Shown here in pieces: positions 1 through 5,183 of a stretch of 5,183 nucleotides of DNA; positions within the stretch are counted from its first letter, which is position 1; each line of letters begins with the position of its first letter. A model generated the notes under the pieces. That model had not been told where the DNA came from and made no database searches. It saw nothing but the letters and a program-made list of their open reading frames with translations. The stretch is from an uncultured Verrucomicrobiota bacterium (lineage in GTDB: Bacteria > Verrucomicrobiota > Verrucomicrobiia > Limisphaerales > UBA9464). The DNA lies in NCBI GenBank assembly GCA_903930165.1, contig CAIYXO010000710.1:1-5183 (forward strand), in the 5' to 3' direction. The position numbers were made by a program, and so were the translations under genes.

Positions 1-42
1 TCCAAGACGCTCACGCGACGCGACAGGCCCTGTTGAAGCCAT
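1..42 (-). CDS. Possible start of a further minus-strand gene (partial, cut by window edge)
   Basis: Downstream of the glycosyltransferase stop, the minus strand carries an ATG at 42-40 that stays open for 14 codons to the window edge (reading MASTGPVASRERLG). A purine-rich GGAAGGG lies about 10 bases upstream of it (minus strand, roughly 59-53), which is an acceptable ribosome binding site. It would be the third gene of the pyrD-glycosyltransferase unit, about 20 bp after the preceding stop. The fragment is too short to recognise, and 14 open codons mean little in G+C-rich DNA, so this is a tentative call. Confidence 0.25.
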   Translation of the reverse strand, partial: MASTGPVASRERLG

Positions 43-61
43 CGAATGCGGCCCTTCCGCT

Positions 62-1249
62 TCAGTTCTCCCGCGTCAGGCGGCCGTCGCGGCCGACCCG
101 GTAACGGACTCCCCGCCACACCACCCGGTCGCCGAACAATGCCGCCGCCCACACGGCCACCCCGAGCAGATCCCTCGGGACCGCCATCGCAAAAACCCAT
201 CCCTCGGCCGAATGCGGACGGCCCGGAATGGCCGCCAACCTCGCGGCCAGTGACTGCGCCATCCACGACCGGGCGAGGAGGAAGAACGCGAACAGGCCGA
301 GGAGCCGGAACGCCCAGGGATCCGGGATCGCCGCCGTGAACCACACCGCCACCGCCGCCAGCACCGGCCAGAGCGTCCCGTTCGAGAGGATGCTCGCCGC
401 GTACGGCGCGGGACGGCAGACGCGGATCGTGCGGTTCCAACGCACCTGGTGCGCCCACACGGCCGCCCAACCCGACGGTGCGTCCAGGCATTCCACCACG
501 ACCGGCGACAGCTCCACCTTCCAGCCGGCCTTCACCAGCCGGTGGCCGAGTTGGAAGTCGTCCGCCAGGTGGTCCGCCAACGATCGGAATCCACCGATCT
601 GATCGAGGGCCTTGCGGCGGACAAGCATCGCGGCGCCAAGGGCGAAATCCATCGGCGCCAACATCCGGGACTGCAGCACCTGGCTCCAGAAGTCCGCGTT
701 CGCCGCCACCGCCTCCCAGCGCATCGCCGCGGTGACCGGGTTGGCGAGCCGGTAGAAGCCGTTCACCAGTCCCACCGCCGGATCCCGCAGCGGCATCACG
801 AGGTTGGCGAGGAAGTCCGACGGAACGCGCACATCGGCGTCGCTGACCAGGATGAGCTCGTGCACCGCCAGGGACTCGGCCTGGGCGAGCTTGGAGACCT
901 TGGCGTTGACGCCGACCAGTTCGGGAAAGACGCACAGTCGGGCGTCACGGTTCGGATGGCGCGCCAACAGGACACGGACGAGGTCGCACACCGGATCCGC
1001 GGGATCCTGGACGAGGAACAGCACCTGGACCGGACCGGCGTACACCTGCCACATCCAGCTCTCGAGGCATTCCAGCGTGTGGGCGTCGCAACCCTTCAAC
1101 GGCTTGAGCAGCGTGATGCCCGGGGCGTCCCGGTGGTCCGCCACACGCTGGTGCAGCGGGAAGCGGCGTGCGGCCAGGAACTGCCAGGCCACGATCCCGA
1201 AGCTCAGGATCGCCAGGCCGACCAACACGATGGCGGGAAGCGCGCCCAT
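62..1249 (-). CDS. Membrane glycosyltransferase, family 2/21 (ceramide glucosyltransferase / HpnI-like)
   Basis: This 395-residue protein probably transfers a sugar from a nucleotide-sugar donor to a membrane lipid at the cytoplasmic face. It has one N-terminal membrane segment (about residues 5-27), a GT-A catalytic domain, and a hydrophobic C-terminal region with about three segments (roughly 285-308, 312-326 and 350-372). Motifs in order are LKPLKGCD (48-55), the metal/nucleotide-sugar SDAD (D137, D139), GGF (219-221), the DDFQLG acidic motif (D230, D231) and HQVRW (267-271) followed by NRTIR. This order is that of GT21 ceramide glucosyltransferases and of the hopanoid-associated HpnI enzymes; the acceptor cannot be read from sequence. 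The ATG at 1249 is supported by GAGGG placed 6 nt upstream. The gene starts 9 bp after the pyrD stop, so co-transcription is likely. It could also be a general lipid glycosyltransferase. The family call is firm; the substrate is unknown. Confidence 0.88.
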   Translation of the reverse strand: MGALPAIVLVGLAILSFGIVAWQFLAARRFPLHQRVADHRDAPGITLLKPLKGCDAHTLECLESWMWQVYAGPVQVLFLVQDPADPVCDLVRVLLARHPNRDARLCVFPELVGVNAKVSKLAQAESLAVHELILVSDADVRVPSDFLANLVMPLRDPAVGLVNGFYRLANPVTAAMRWEAVAANADFWSQVLQSRMLAPMDFALGAAMLVRRKALDQIGGFRSLADHLADDFQLGHRLVKAGWKVELSPVVVECLDAPSGWAAVWAHQVRWNRTIRVCRPAPYAASILSNGTLWPVLAAVAVWFTAAIPDPWAFRLLGLFAFFLLARSWMAQSLAARLAAIPGRPHSAEGWVFAMAVPRDLLGVAVWAAALFGDRVVWRGVRYRVGRDGRLTREN

Positions 1250-1255
1250 CGGAGT

Positions 1256-1260
1256 CCCTC
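1256..1260 (-). promoter_or_regulatory. Ribosome binding site of the glycosyltransferase gene
   Basis: On the minus strand the bases GAGGG lie 6 nt before the ATG at 1249 and overlap the last two bases of the pyrD TGA stop codon (1261-1259). Spacing and sequence suit a Shine-Dalgarno element. The overlap suggests translational coupling between pyrD and the glycosyltransferase. It is one of the few clear Shine-Dalgarno sequences in the window. Confidence 0.6.
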
Positions 1261-2362
1261 AGCGGGCGGCGCTCCCGACCGCATCCTCCCAGCGGCCGCC
1301 GGCCAGCCGCTCGGAAAGGCCGCGGACGATGTCCCCGACGATGGCGGGGCCTTCGTACACCAGTCCGGTGTACACCTGCACGAGGGACGCGCCGGCGGTG
1401 ACCTTTTCCCAGGCGTCCTGGGCGTCGAGGACGCCGCCAACGCCGACGATCGGAACCCGGCCCGAGGTCTGACGGTACAGGTGCCGGACGACCTCGGTGC
1501 TGCGGGCGGCGAGGGGGCGTCCGCTCAATCCGCCCGTCTCACGGTAGACGCGCTGGGCCAGGTGGTCCTGGAAGTTCGGCCGGGCGACGGTGGTGTTGGT
1601 GGCGACCAGCCCGGCGAGGCGTCGCGGCTCCACCAGGCTGACGATCTCGTCCAGCGCCTCGAACGTCAGGTCGGGCGCGACCTTCACCAGGATCGGCTTC
1701 GTCACCCCGCCGGCCGCGAGTTCGGAGTTCACCGCCTGGAGCGTGTCGAGGATGGCGTCCAGGTCGGCGCGGTCCTGGAGCTGGCGCTGGTTCGGGGTGT
1801 TGGGCGAACTGACGTTCACCACGAAGAAGTCGGCCAGCGCCCACAACGCGCGGAAGGAGGCGGCGTAGTCCTCGGCGGCGGACTCGATCGGGGTCATCTT
1901 CGACTTGCCGAGGTTGATGCCCACGGGATGCGCCGGCCAAAGGCCCTCGGAGCGCCAGGCCCGGAGGCGTTCGGCCAGCGCGACGGCGCCGCCGTTGTTG
2001 AAGCCCATGCGGTTGACCAGCGCCTCGTCGTCGACGCACCGGAACATCCGGGGAGCCGGGTTGCCCGGCTGGGCGTGCCAGGTGACCCCGCCCAGCTCGC
2101 TGAAACCGAATCCCATGGAGCGCCAGGCGGGGACCGCGGCGGCCTGCTTGTCCATGCCCGCGGCGAGTCCGACCGGGTTCGGGAACCGGAGTCCGAACGC
2201 GGTCACCGGCAGGTCCGGGACCTCGTATACCGAGGAGATCAGGTCGCGGGCCACGTCGATGCGGCTGGCCATGGAAAGGAGGCCGAGGGTCCGGTTGTGG
2301 ACGCTCTCGGAATCCTGCGCGAACAGGAAAGGGCGGGCGAAGGTTCGGTACAACCAACTCAT
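1259..2362 (-). CDS. pyrD: Dihydroorotate dehydrogenase (quinone), class 2
   Basis: PyrD oxidises dihydroorotate to orotate, the fourth step of de novo UMP synthesis. It uses FMN and passes electrons to membrane quinones. The product is 367 residues, slightly longer than the roughly 336 of E. coli PyrD. The N-terminal stretch (MSWLYRTFARPFLFAQDSE) resembles the class 2 membrane-associating helices, so it is a peripheral inner-membrane enzyme. Visible motifs are AGMDK (68-72), QPGNPAPR (98-105), NRMGFNN (117-123), GINLGKSK (148-155) and NVSSPNTP (183-190). In the last, S186 aligns with the catalytic base Ser175 of E. coli, a serine being diagnostic of class 2 against the cysteine of class 1. 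Further on come KVAPDLT, TNTT, a GVGGV phosphate-binding loop and YTGLVYEGP. The frame remains open upstream of 2362, but the ATG at 2362 gives the family's normal N-terminus. No clear Shine-Dalgarno sequence precedes it. It heads the minus-strand unit, divergent from the ars operon. Confidence 0.96.
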   Translation of the reverse strand: MSWLYRTFARPFLFAQDSESVHNRTLGLLSMASRIDVARDLISSVYEVPDLPVTAFGLRFPNPVGLAAGMDKQAAAVPAWRSMGFGFSELGGVTWHAQPGNPAPRMFRCVDDEALVNRMGFNNGGAVALAERLRAWRSEGLWPAHPVGINLGKSKMTPIESAAEDYAASFRALWALADFFVVNVSSPNTPNQRQLQDRADLDAILDTLQAVNSELAAGGVTKPILVKVAPDLTFEALDEIVSLVEPRRLAGLVATNTTVARPNFQDHLAQRVYRETGGLSGRPLAARSTEVVRHLYRQTSGRVPIVGVGGVLDAQDAWEKVTAGASLVQVYTGLVYEGPAIVGDIVRGLSERLAGGRWEDAVGSAAR

Positions 2363-2431
2363 GCGGCCGCGGACGATGCCTGAATCACGCCCGCGGGTTA
2401 ACGCGAAACTGCCGGAGCGGAAGGATCGGCA

Positions 2432-2456
2432 ACGGAGACACGGAGGACACGGGGGG
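2432..2456. repeat. Short imperfect tandem repeat, ACGGAG-type units
   Basis: Three consecutive units, ACGGAGAC (2432-2439), ACGGAGGAC (2440-2448) and ACGGGGGG (2449-2456), are followed by AAAAG. The pattern resembles the dispersed intergenic ACAGAG/ACGGAG-type repeats that I recall from several bacterial genomes, including Verrucomicrobiota. That link is from memory and unchecked. It sits between the two promoter regions and has no evident coding role. Confidence 0.5.
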
Positions 2457-2505
2457 AAAAGACGCCCTTCGGCAGGTTCGGCAACCGAGAGGCGGATCGG
2501 CCACA

Positions 2506-2533
2506 TTGACTTACATTCCAGTTGGGGTATATT
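2506..2533 (+). promoter_or_regulatory. Sigma70-like promoter of the ars operon
   Basis: A -35 TTGACT (2506-2511) and a -10 TATATT (2528-2533) are separated by 16 bp, each one mismatch from the TTGACA/TATAAT consensus. They stand out in the only A+T-rich patch of the region, directly upstream of arsR. Transcription would begin near 2539-2541, only about 5-7 nt before the arsR ATG at 2546, so the mRNA would be almost leaderless. This agrees with the lack of any Shine-Dalgarno sequence there. Confidence 0.72.
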
Positions 2534-2536
2534 CCA
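2512..2536 (+). repeat. Direct repeat TAYATTCCA, 16-bp period, over the ars promoter
   Basis: TACATTCCA (2512-2520) recurs as TATATTCCA (2528-2536), 8 of 9 bases identical and exactly 16 bp apart. One copy lies directly after the -35 element and the other covers the -10. Such a pair could be part of the ArsR recognition site, but it is short and could be chance. Confidence 0.4.
2523..2536. promoter_or_regulatory. arsO: Candidate ArsR operator (imperfect palindrome over the -10)
   Basis: The 14 bases TGGGGTATATTCCA match their own reverse complement at 10 of 14 positions, and every mismatch is a transition (form TGG-RR-TATA-YY-CCA). The palindrome is centred at 2529.5, inside the -10 element. 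A dimeric winged-helix ArsR/SmtB repressor bound here would block RNA polymerase. Location and symmetry fit the family; binding itself is inferred. Confidence 0.45.
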
Positions 2537-2545
2537 TAAATCGGT

Positions 2546-2974
2546 ATGAACGCTTCCGGACTCGCAAACCTGCTCCGCTGTCTCGCGGACGAGAAACGGC
2601 TGCGGATCCTGCACCTGCTGTCGGAGGGGCCGCTCTGCGTCTGCCACTTCCAGGAGATCCTGGGACTGACCCAGGTGGCGGCTTCCAAGCACCTTGCGCG
2701 TCTGCGGCGTCACGGGCTGGTGGCCAGCCGGCGCCACGAGCAATGGATGATCTACTCACTGCCGCCGGAGCCCTCCCCGGAGCTCGAGTGGCAGGTCCGC
2801 GGCCTGAGGGAACTGCGGTCGCGGAATCCGGTCCTGGACGCGGATCTCGGAAAGCTGGAAGCGAGCAGGGCGGAATGCTGCTGGGTCCGCGAGGCCGCCC
2901 CGGACGCCGTCGTCGAATTTCCACGGAAAACCACCCGGAAACATCCAGGGAAGAACCGCACCACGCGATCATGA
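2546..2974 (+). CDS. arsR: ArsR-family arsenite-responsive repressor
   Basis: This 142-residue winged helix-turn-helix protein should repress the ars operon as a dimer and leave DNA when arsenite binds its cysteines. The ArsR/SmtB core runs from about residue 4 to 90: LADEKRLRILHLL (13-25), the metal-site motif PLCVCHF (29-35), a helix-turn-helix around GLTQVAASKHLARLRRHGLV (40-59), and the wing ending in WMIYSL (67-72). C31 and C33 match Cys32 and Cys34 of E. coli ArsR, but the third ligand position (Cys37) is Q36 here. An extra Cys pair lies near the C-terminus (C111, C112), and a further one is C12. The protein is longer than the usual 110-120 residues because of a basic 30-residue tail that carries the overlap with arsC. 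The ATG at 2546 is the only sensible start. There is no Shine-Dalgarno, and the promoter places the transcript start only a few bases upstream. Its stop shares ATGA with arsC. Confidence 0.93.
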   Translation: MNASGLANLLRCLADEKRLRILHLLSEGPLCVCHFQEILGLTQVAASKHLARLRRHGLVASRRHEQWMIYSLPPEPSPELEWQVRGLRELRSRNPVLDADLGKLEASRAECCWVREAAPDAVVEFPRKTTRKHPGKNRTTRS

Positions 2975-3414
2975 AGAAGCCCGCCGTCCTCATCCTCTGC
3001 ACCGGAAACTCCTGCCGCAGCCATCTCGCCGAGGGCCTGCTCCGCGCCGCGGCCGGGGACATCCTCGAGGTCCACAGCGCCGGCTCCAAGCCGGCCGGCT
3101 ACGTGCACCCGATGGCCGTCGAGGTGATGCGCGAGATCGGCATCGACATCTCCGGCCACCATTCGAAGCACATGGACGGCTTCCTCGACCGCGAGATCGA
3201 GACGGTGATCACCGTGTGCGGCAACGCCGACCAGGCCTGCCCGATGTATCCGGGACAGTTGAACCGCCACCACTGGGGATTCGACGACCCGGCGCACGCC
3301 ACCGGCACGGACGAGGAGAAGCTCGCGGTGTTCCGCCGTGTCCGGGACGAGATCCGAAGGGTCTTCACCGCCTACGCCGAAGGCCGCAGCGACCAGTCGA
3401 AGTCGGCACGCTGA
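2971..3414 (+). CDS. arsC: Arsenate reductase, thioredoxin-coupled (LMW protein tyrosine phosphatase fold)
   Basis: ArsC reduces arsenate to arsenite in the cytoplasm, giving the substrate for extrusion. The 147-residue protein has the phosphatase P-loop CTGNSCRS near its N-terminus, with nucleophile C10, C15 and R16 (C-X5-R). The redox pair C83 and C90 in VCGNADQACP corresponds to Cys82 and Cys89 of the S. aureus pI258 enzyme, which relay the disulfide to thioredoxin. The general acid D105 lies in the FDDPA loop (104-108). Length and all catalytic residues are intact. This is the thioredoxin-linked class, not the glutaredoxin-linked class of E. coli plasmid R773. The ATG at 2971 overlaps the arsR stop as ATGA, indicating translational coupling. 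The frame is open further upstream, but the P-loop spacing fixes this start. Confidence 0.96.
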   Translation: MKKPAVLILCTGNSCRSHLAEGLLRAAAGDILEVHSAGSKPAGYVHPMAVEVMREIGIDISGHHSKHMDGFLDREIETVITVCGNADQACPMYPGQLNRHHWGFDDPAHATGTDEEKLAVFRRVRDEIRRVFTAYAEGRSDQSKSAR

Positions 3415-3440
3415 GACGGAGTCCTTTCCCCATCCGAACC

Positions 3441-3773
3441 ATGAAATCCCTCGTCACCTACGATCCCCCGATGTGCTGCTCCACCGGGATCTGCGGCCCC
3501 TCCGTCGATCCGCTCCTCCCGCAGTACGCCGCGCTGCTCGCCGAACTGGCGCGGCAGGGCGTGGTCGTGGACCGCTTCAACCTCGGCCAGCAGCCGATGG
3601 CCTTCGTCCAGAACGCGACGGTGAAGTCGCTGCTGGAGGGCGAAGGCGTCGAGGTGTTGCCCGTGCTGCTGCTCGACGGCGCCGTCCACCTCAAGGGCCG
3701 GTATCCGGACGCCGCCGAACGCGATGCGCTCCGTGCCATGGCCGGCCTGGCCCCGGCGGGGGCGGTCGCGTGA
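3441..3773 (+). CDS. arsD: ArsD arsenite metallochaperone
   Basis: ArsD carries As(III) to the ArsA ATPase and raises its affinity for arsenite; it is also described as a weak co-repressor. The 110-residue protein has the thioredoxin-like ArsD fold. The hallmark MCCSTGICGPSVDP motif spans residues 11-24, and its three cysteines C12, C13 and C18 form the As(III) site. The next conserved block is VVVDRFNLGQQPMAFVQN (about 41-58), followed by LPVLLLDG (73-80). The C-terminal cysteine pairs of the 120-residue plasmid R773 protein are absent, as in many chromosomal forms and consistent with their being dispensable for chaperone activity. The gene starts 26 bp after arsC; a GGAG at 3418-3421 is too far (about 19 nt) to be a normal Shine-Dalgarno. 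Its TGA overlaps the arsA GTG. Confidence 0.95.
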   Translation: MKSLVTYDPPMCCSTGICGPSVDPLLPQYAALLAELARQGVVVDRFNLGQQPMAFVQNATVKSLLEGEGVEVLPVLLLDGAVHLKGRYPDAAERDALRAMAGLAPAGAVA

Positions 3774-5183
3774 ACCTCCCGGACTACCGTCCCGATCCGG
3801 CCGCCACGACCCGGTACCTCTTCTTCACCGGCAAGGGTGGCGTCGGCAAGACCTCGCTCTCCTGCGCCACCGCGCTGCACCTCGCCGCCTCCGGAAAGCG
3901 GGTGCTCCTGGTCAGCACCGATCCCGCGTCGAACCTCGACGAGGTCCTCGAGACGCGCCTGACCGGAACACCGACCCCCATCCCGGGCGCACCGGGACTG
4001 GAGGCGCTGAACATCGATCCGGTCCGTGCGGCCGCCGCCTACCGCGAGCGTCTCATCGGCCCGCTGCGCGGACTGCTGCCGCCCTCCGCGCTCCGCAGCA
4101 TGGAGGAACAGCTCTCCGGCTCCTGCACGGTGGAGATCGCCGCCTTCGACGAGTTTTCCGGCCTCATCGGCGATCCCGCCACCACCGCGCGGTTCGACCA
4201 CGTGGTCTTCGACACCGCTCCCACCGGCCACACGTTGCGGCTCATGGGACTGGCCAAGGCCTGGGACCGGTTCCTCGCCGGGAGCCGCGGAGGCGCCTCC
4301 TGCCTCGGTCCGCTGGCCGGACTGGAGAAGCAGCGCGCCCTCTACGAGTCCACCGTCCGAACCCTCTCCGATCCTTCCGCCACCACGCTCGTGCTCGTGG
4401 CCCGGGCCCAACGGGCCGCCCTGCGCGAGGCGGAAAGGACCTCCCGCGAGCTCCGGTCCCTCGGCATTTCCAACCAGCGTCTCGTGGTCAACGGGACCTT
4501 CCACACCGACTGCGCCGAGGACACCACCGCCCAGGCGCTCCTGCGGCGGGGCGAGGAGGCGTTGAACGGGGCCGAGGCCTTCCTCGGCAGCCTGCCGTCA
4601 TCCCAGGTCCCCCTGCGCCCGTTGAACATCCTCGGCGTCGCCGGCCTCCGGATGCTGATCGACGGCGAACACGGGGGATCGGCGGATGCATCCGCCGAGG
4701 AATCCGCCTGGGAACCTCCCGCCTTGGAACGGCTGGAGGAGATCGTCCAAGCCATCGAGGCCGGCGGTCATGGCGTGGTGATGACCATGGGCAAGGGCGG
4801 AGTCGGCAAGACCACCGTCGCCGCGGCCATCGCCGTCCGCCTCGCCGGACGCGGTCATCCGGTGCACCTCAGCACCACCGATCCCGCGGCGCATCTCGTC
4901 GAGACCCTGTCCGGCTCGGTCCCCGGCCTGACCCTGAGCCGGATCGATCCGGCGGCCGAGACCGCCGCCTACCGCGACGAGGTGCTTGCGGCCCACGGAC
5001 TCGGCCTCGACGAATCCGGTCGGGACCTGCTCGAGGAGGACCTGCGTTCCCCGTGCACGGAGGAGATCGCGGTCTTCCGCGCCTTCGCCCGCGAGGTGGA
5101 CCGGGGAGCCCGGGGCTTCGTGGTCCTCGACACCGCCCCGACCGGACACACGCTGCTCCTCCTCGACGCCAGCGAGTCGTACA
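3770..5183 (+). CDS. arsA: ArsA arsenite-stimulated ATPase, tandem-domain (3' end outside window)
   Basis: ArsA is the cytosolic ATPase that energises an arsenite permease and accepts As(III) from ArsD. I start it at the GTG at 3770, which overlaps the arsD stop as GTGA; a G-rich GGGGG (3758-3762) lies 7 nt upstream. The frame is open to the window end (471 full codons), and the last part, of perhaps 110-130 residues, is missing. The A1 half has P-loop GKGGVGKTS (21-29), STDPASN (49-55), SGSCTVEIA (116-124) and DTAPTGHT (148-155). The linker (about 300-330) is acidic and Ala/Glu-rich. The A2 half repeats the pattern with GKGGVGKTT (341-349), STTDPAAH, SPCTEEIA (C429) and DTAPTGHT (454-461). 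C119, C178 and C429 match the metal-site cysteines Cys113, Cys172 and Cys422 of R773 ArsA, so the allosteric arsenite site looks intact. No arsB or acr3 is seen before the edge. The start codon is less certain than the identity. Confidence 0.95.
   Translation, partial: MNLPDYRPDPAATTRYLFFTGKGGVGKTSLSCATALHLAASGKRVLLVSTDPASNLDEVLETRLTGTPTPIPGAPGLEALNIDPVRAAAAYRERLIGPLRGLLPPSALRSMEEQLSGSCTVEIAAFDEFSGLIGDPATTARFDHVVFDTAPTGHTLRLMGLAKAWDRFLAGSRGGASCLGPLAGLEKQRALYESTVRTLSDPSATTLVLVARAQRAALREAERTSRELRSLGISNQRLVVNGTFHTDCAEDTTAQALLRRGEEALNGAEAFLGSLPSSQVPLRPLNILGVAGLRMLIDGEHGGSADASAEESAWEPPALERLEEIVQAIEAGGHGVVMTMGKGGVGKTTVAAAIAVRLAGRGHPVHLSTTDPAAHLVETLSGSVPGLTLSRIDPAAETAAYRDEVLAAHGLGLDESGRDLLEEDLRSPCTEEIAVFRAFAREVDRGARGFVVLDTAPTGHTLLLLDASESY
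3830..4813 (+). repeat. Internal duplication within arsA (A1/A2 P-loop copies)
   Basis: The P-loop-coding bases at 3830-3853 and 4790-4813 are identical at 22 of 24 positions, 960 bp apart. The DTAPTGHT-coding blocks at 4211-4234 and 5129-5152 are likewise near-identical, 918 bp apart. This reflects the ancient gene duplication and fusion that made two-domain ArsA, kept by selection on the ATP site. It is not a mobile repeat. Confidence 0.8.

Larger units (their letters stand above)
2363..2545. other. Divergent intergenic region between pyrD and arsR
   Basis: These 183 bp separate the two divergent units. The arsR-proximal end (about 2503-2547) is A+T-rich, about 64 percent by my count, and holds a clear promoter. 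The middle carries an ACGGAG-type repeat (2432-2456). The pyrD-proximal end is very G+C-rich, with trivial palindromes (GCGGCCGC at 2363-2370, CCCGCGGG at 2390-2397, GTTAAC at 2397-2402). A promoter for pyrD should lie on the minus strand here, but I found no convincing -35/-10 pair. No small gene is supported. Confidence 0.7.

Noticed and set aside
1..61. Transcription terminator after the glycosyltransferase gene
   Set aside because: Only a CAGGCCCTG mini-palindrome (24-32) and short CGCGAC repeats are present, with no stable stem and no U-tract.
449..2383. A 644-codon open frame on the plus strand, opposite pyrD and the glycosyltransferase
   Set aside because: It is antisense to two well-supported genes. 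Its translation is rich in Arg, Gly, His, Asp and Glu with no recognisable domain, which is what the complement of G+C-biased codons produces.
2363..2743. Upstream extension of the pyrD frame to an ATG at 2743
   Set aside because: The extension would run through the ars promoter and antisense to arsR, and would add 127 residues absent from the PyrD family. The ATG at 2362 gives the normal class 2 N-terminus.
2506..2970. Upstream extension of the arsC frame, overlapping most of arsR
   Set aside because: The LMW-phosphatase P-loop lies about 10 residues from the true N-terminus in this family, which fits the ATG at 2971; the extra residues look like an out-of-frame reading of arsR.
3458..4504. 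A 348-codon open frame on the minus strand opposite arsD and arsA
   Set aside because: Antisense to two genes with complete diagnostic motifs; low-complexity Gly/Ala/Arg/Glu translation and no family resemblance.
2501..5183. Horizontal acquisition of the ars genes as a mobile island
   Set aside because: Base composition and codon use look the same as in pyrD and the glycosyltransferase, and I see no insertion sequence, integrase, tRNA or attachment-type repeat in the window. Older transfer cannot be excluded.
1..5183. CRISPR arrays, tRNA or rRNA genes, riboswitches
   Set aside because: No regularly spaced repeats, no tRNA-like cloverleaf and no recognisable rRNA sequence seen; nearly all bases are occupied by protein-coding genes.

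Overview
This is a G+C-rich bacterial window. Codon usage is strongly biased to G or C at third positions throughout, and the only clearly A+T-rich stretch is a promoter-like patch near 2503-2547. The gene set (class 2, quinone-linked dihydroorotate dehydrogenase; membrane GT21-type glycosyltransferase) suggests a Gram-negative-type bacterium. A Verrucomicrobiota- or Planctomycetota-like lineage is only a weak guess, based on an ACGGAG-type intergenic repeat and on few clear Shine-Dalgarno sequences.

The window holds two divergent transcription units separated by a 183-bp intergenic region (2363-2545). The left unit, on the minus strand, is pyrD (2362 to 1259) followed after 9 bp by a membrane-anchored family-2/21 glycosyltransferase of the ceramide glucosyltransferase/HpnI type (1249 to 62). 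A possible third gene may begin at position 42 on the same strand and run out of the window.

The right unit, on the plus strand, is an arsenic-resistance operon: arsR (2546-2974), arsC of the thioredoxin-coupled LMW-phosphatase type (2971-3414), arsD (3441-3773) and arsA (from a GTG at 3770 to beyond the window end). Coding is very tight: arsR/arsC share ATGA, arsD/arsA share GTGA, and only 26 bp separate arsC from arsD. A good sigma70-like promoter (TTGACT, 16 bp, TATATT) lies directly before arsR. Its -10 element sits inside an imperfect 14-bp palindrome that is a reasonable ArsR operator, and the transcript would be nearly leaderless.

The pathway is as follows. ArsC reduces arsenate to arsenite, ArsD hands arsenite to ArsA, and ArsA (two tandem ATPase halves) would energise an arsenite permease (ArsB or Acr3). 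That permease is not in the window and probably lies just downstream. ArsR would repress the operon until arsenite binds its cysteines. All the genes belong to known families, and I see no evidence of an undescribed system. The points most worth a second look are the ArsR cysteine arrangement and the near-leaderless operator/promoter.
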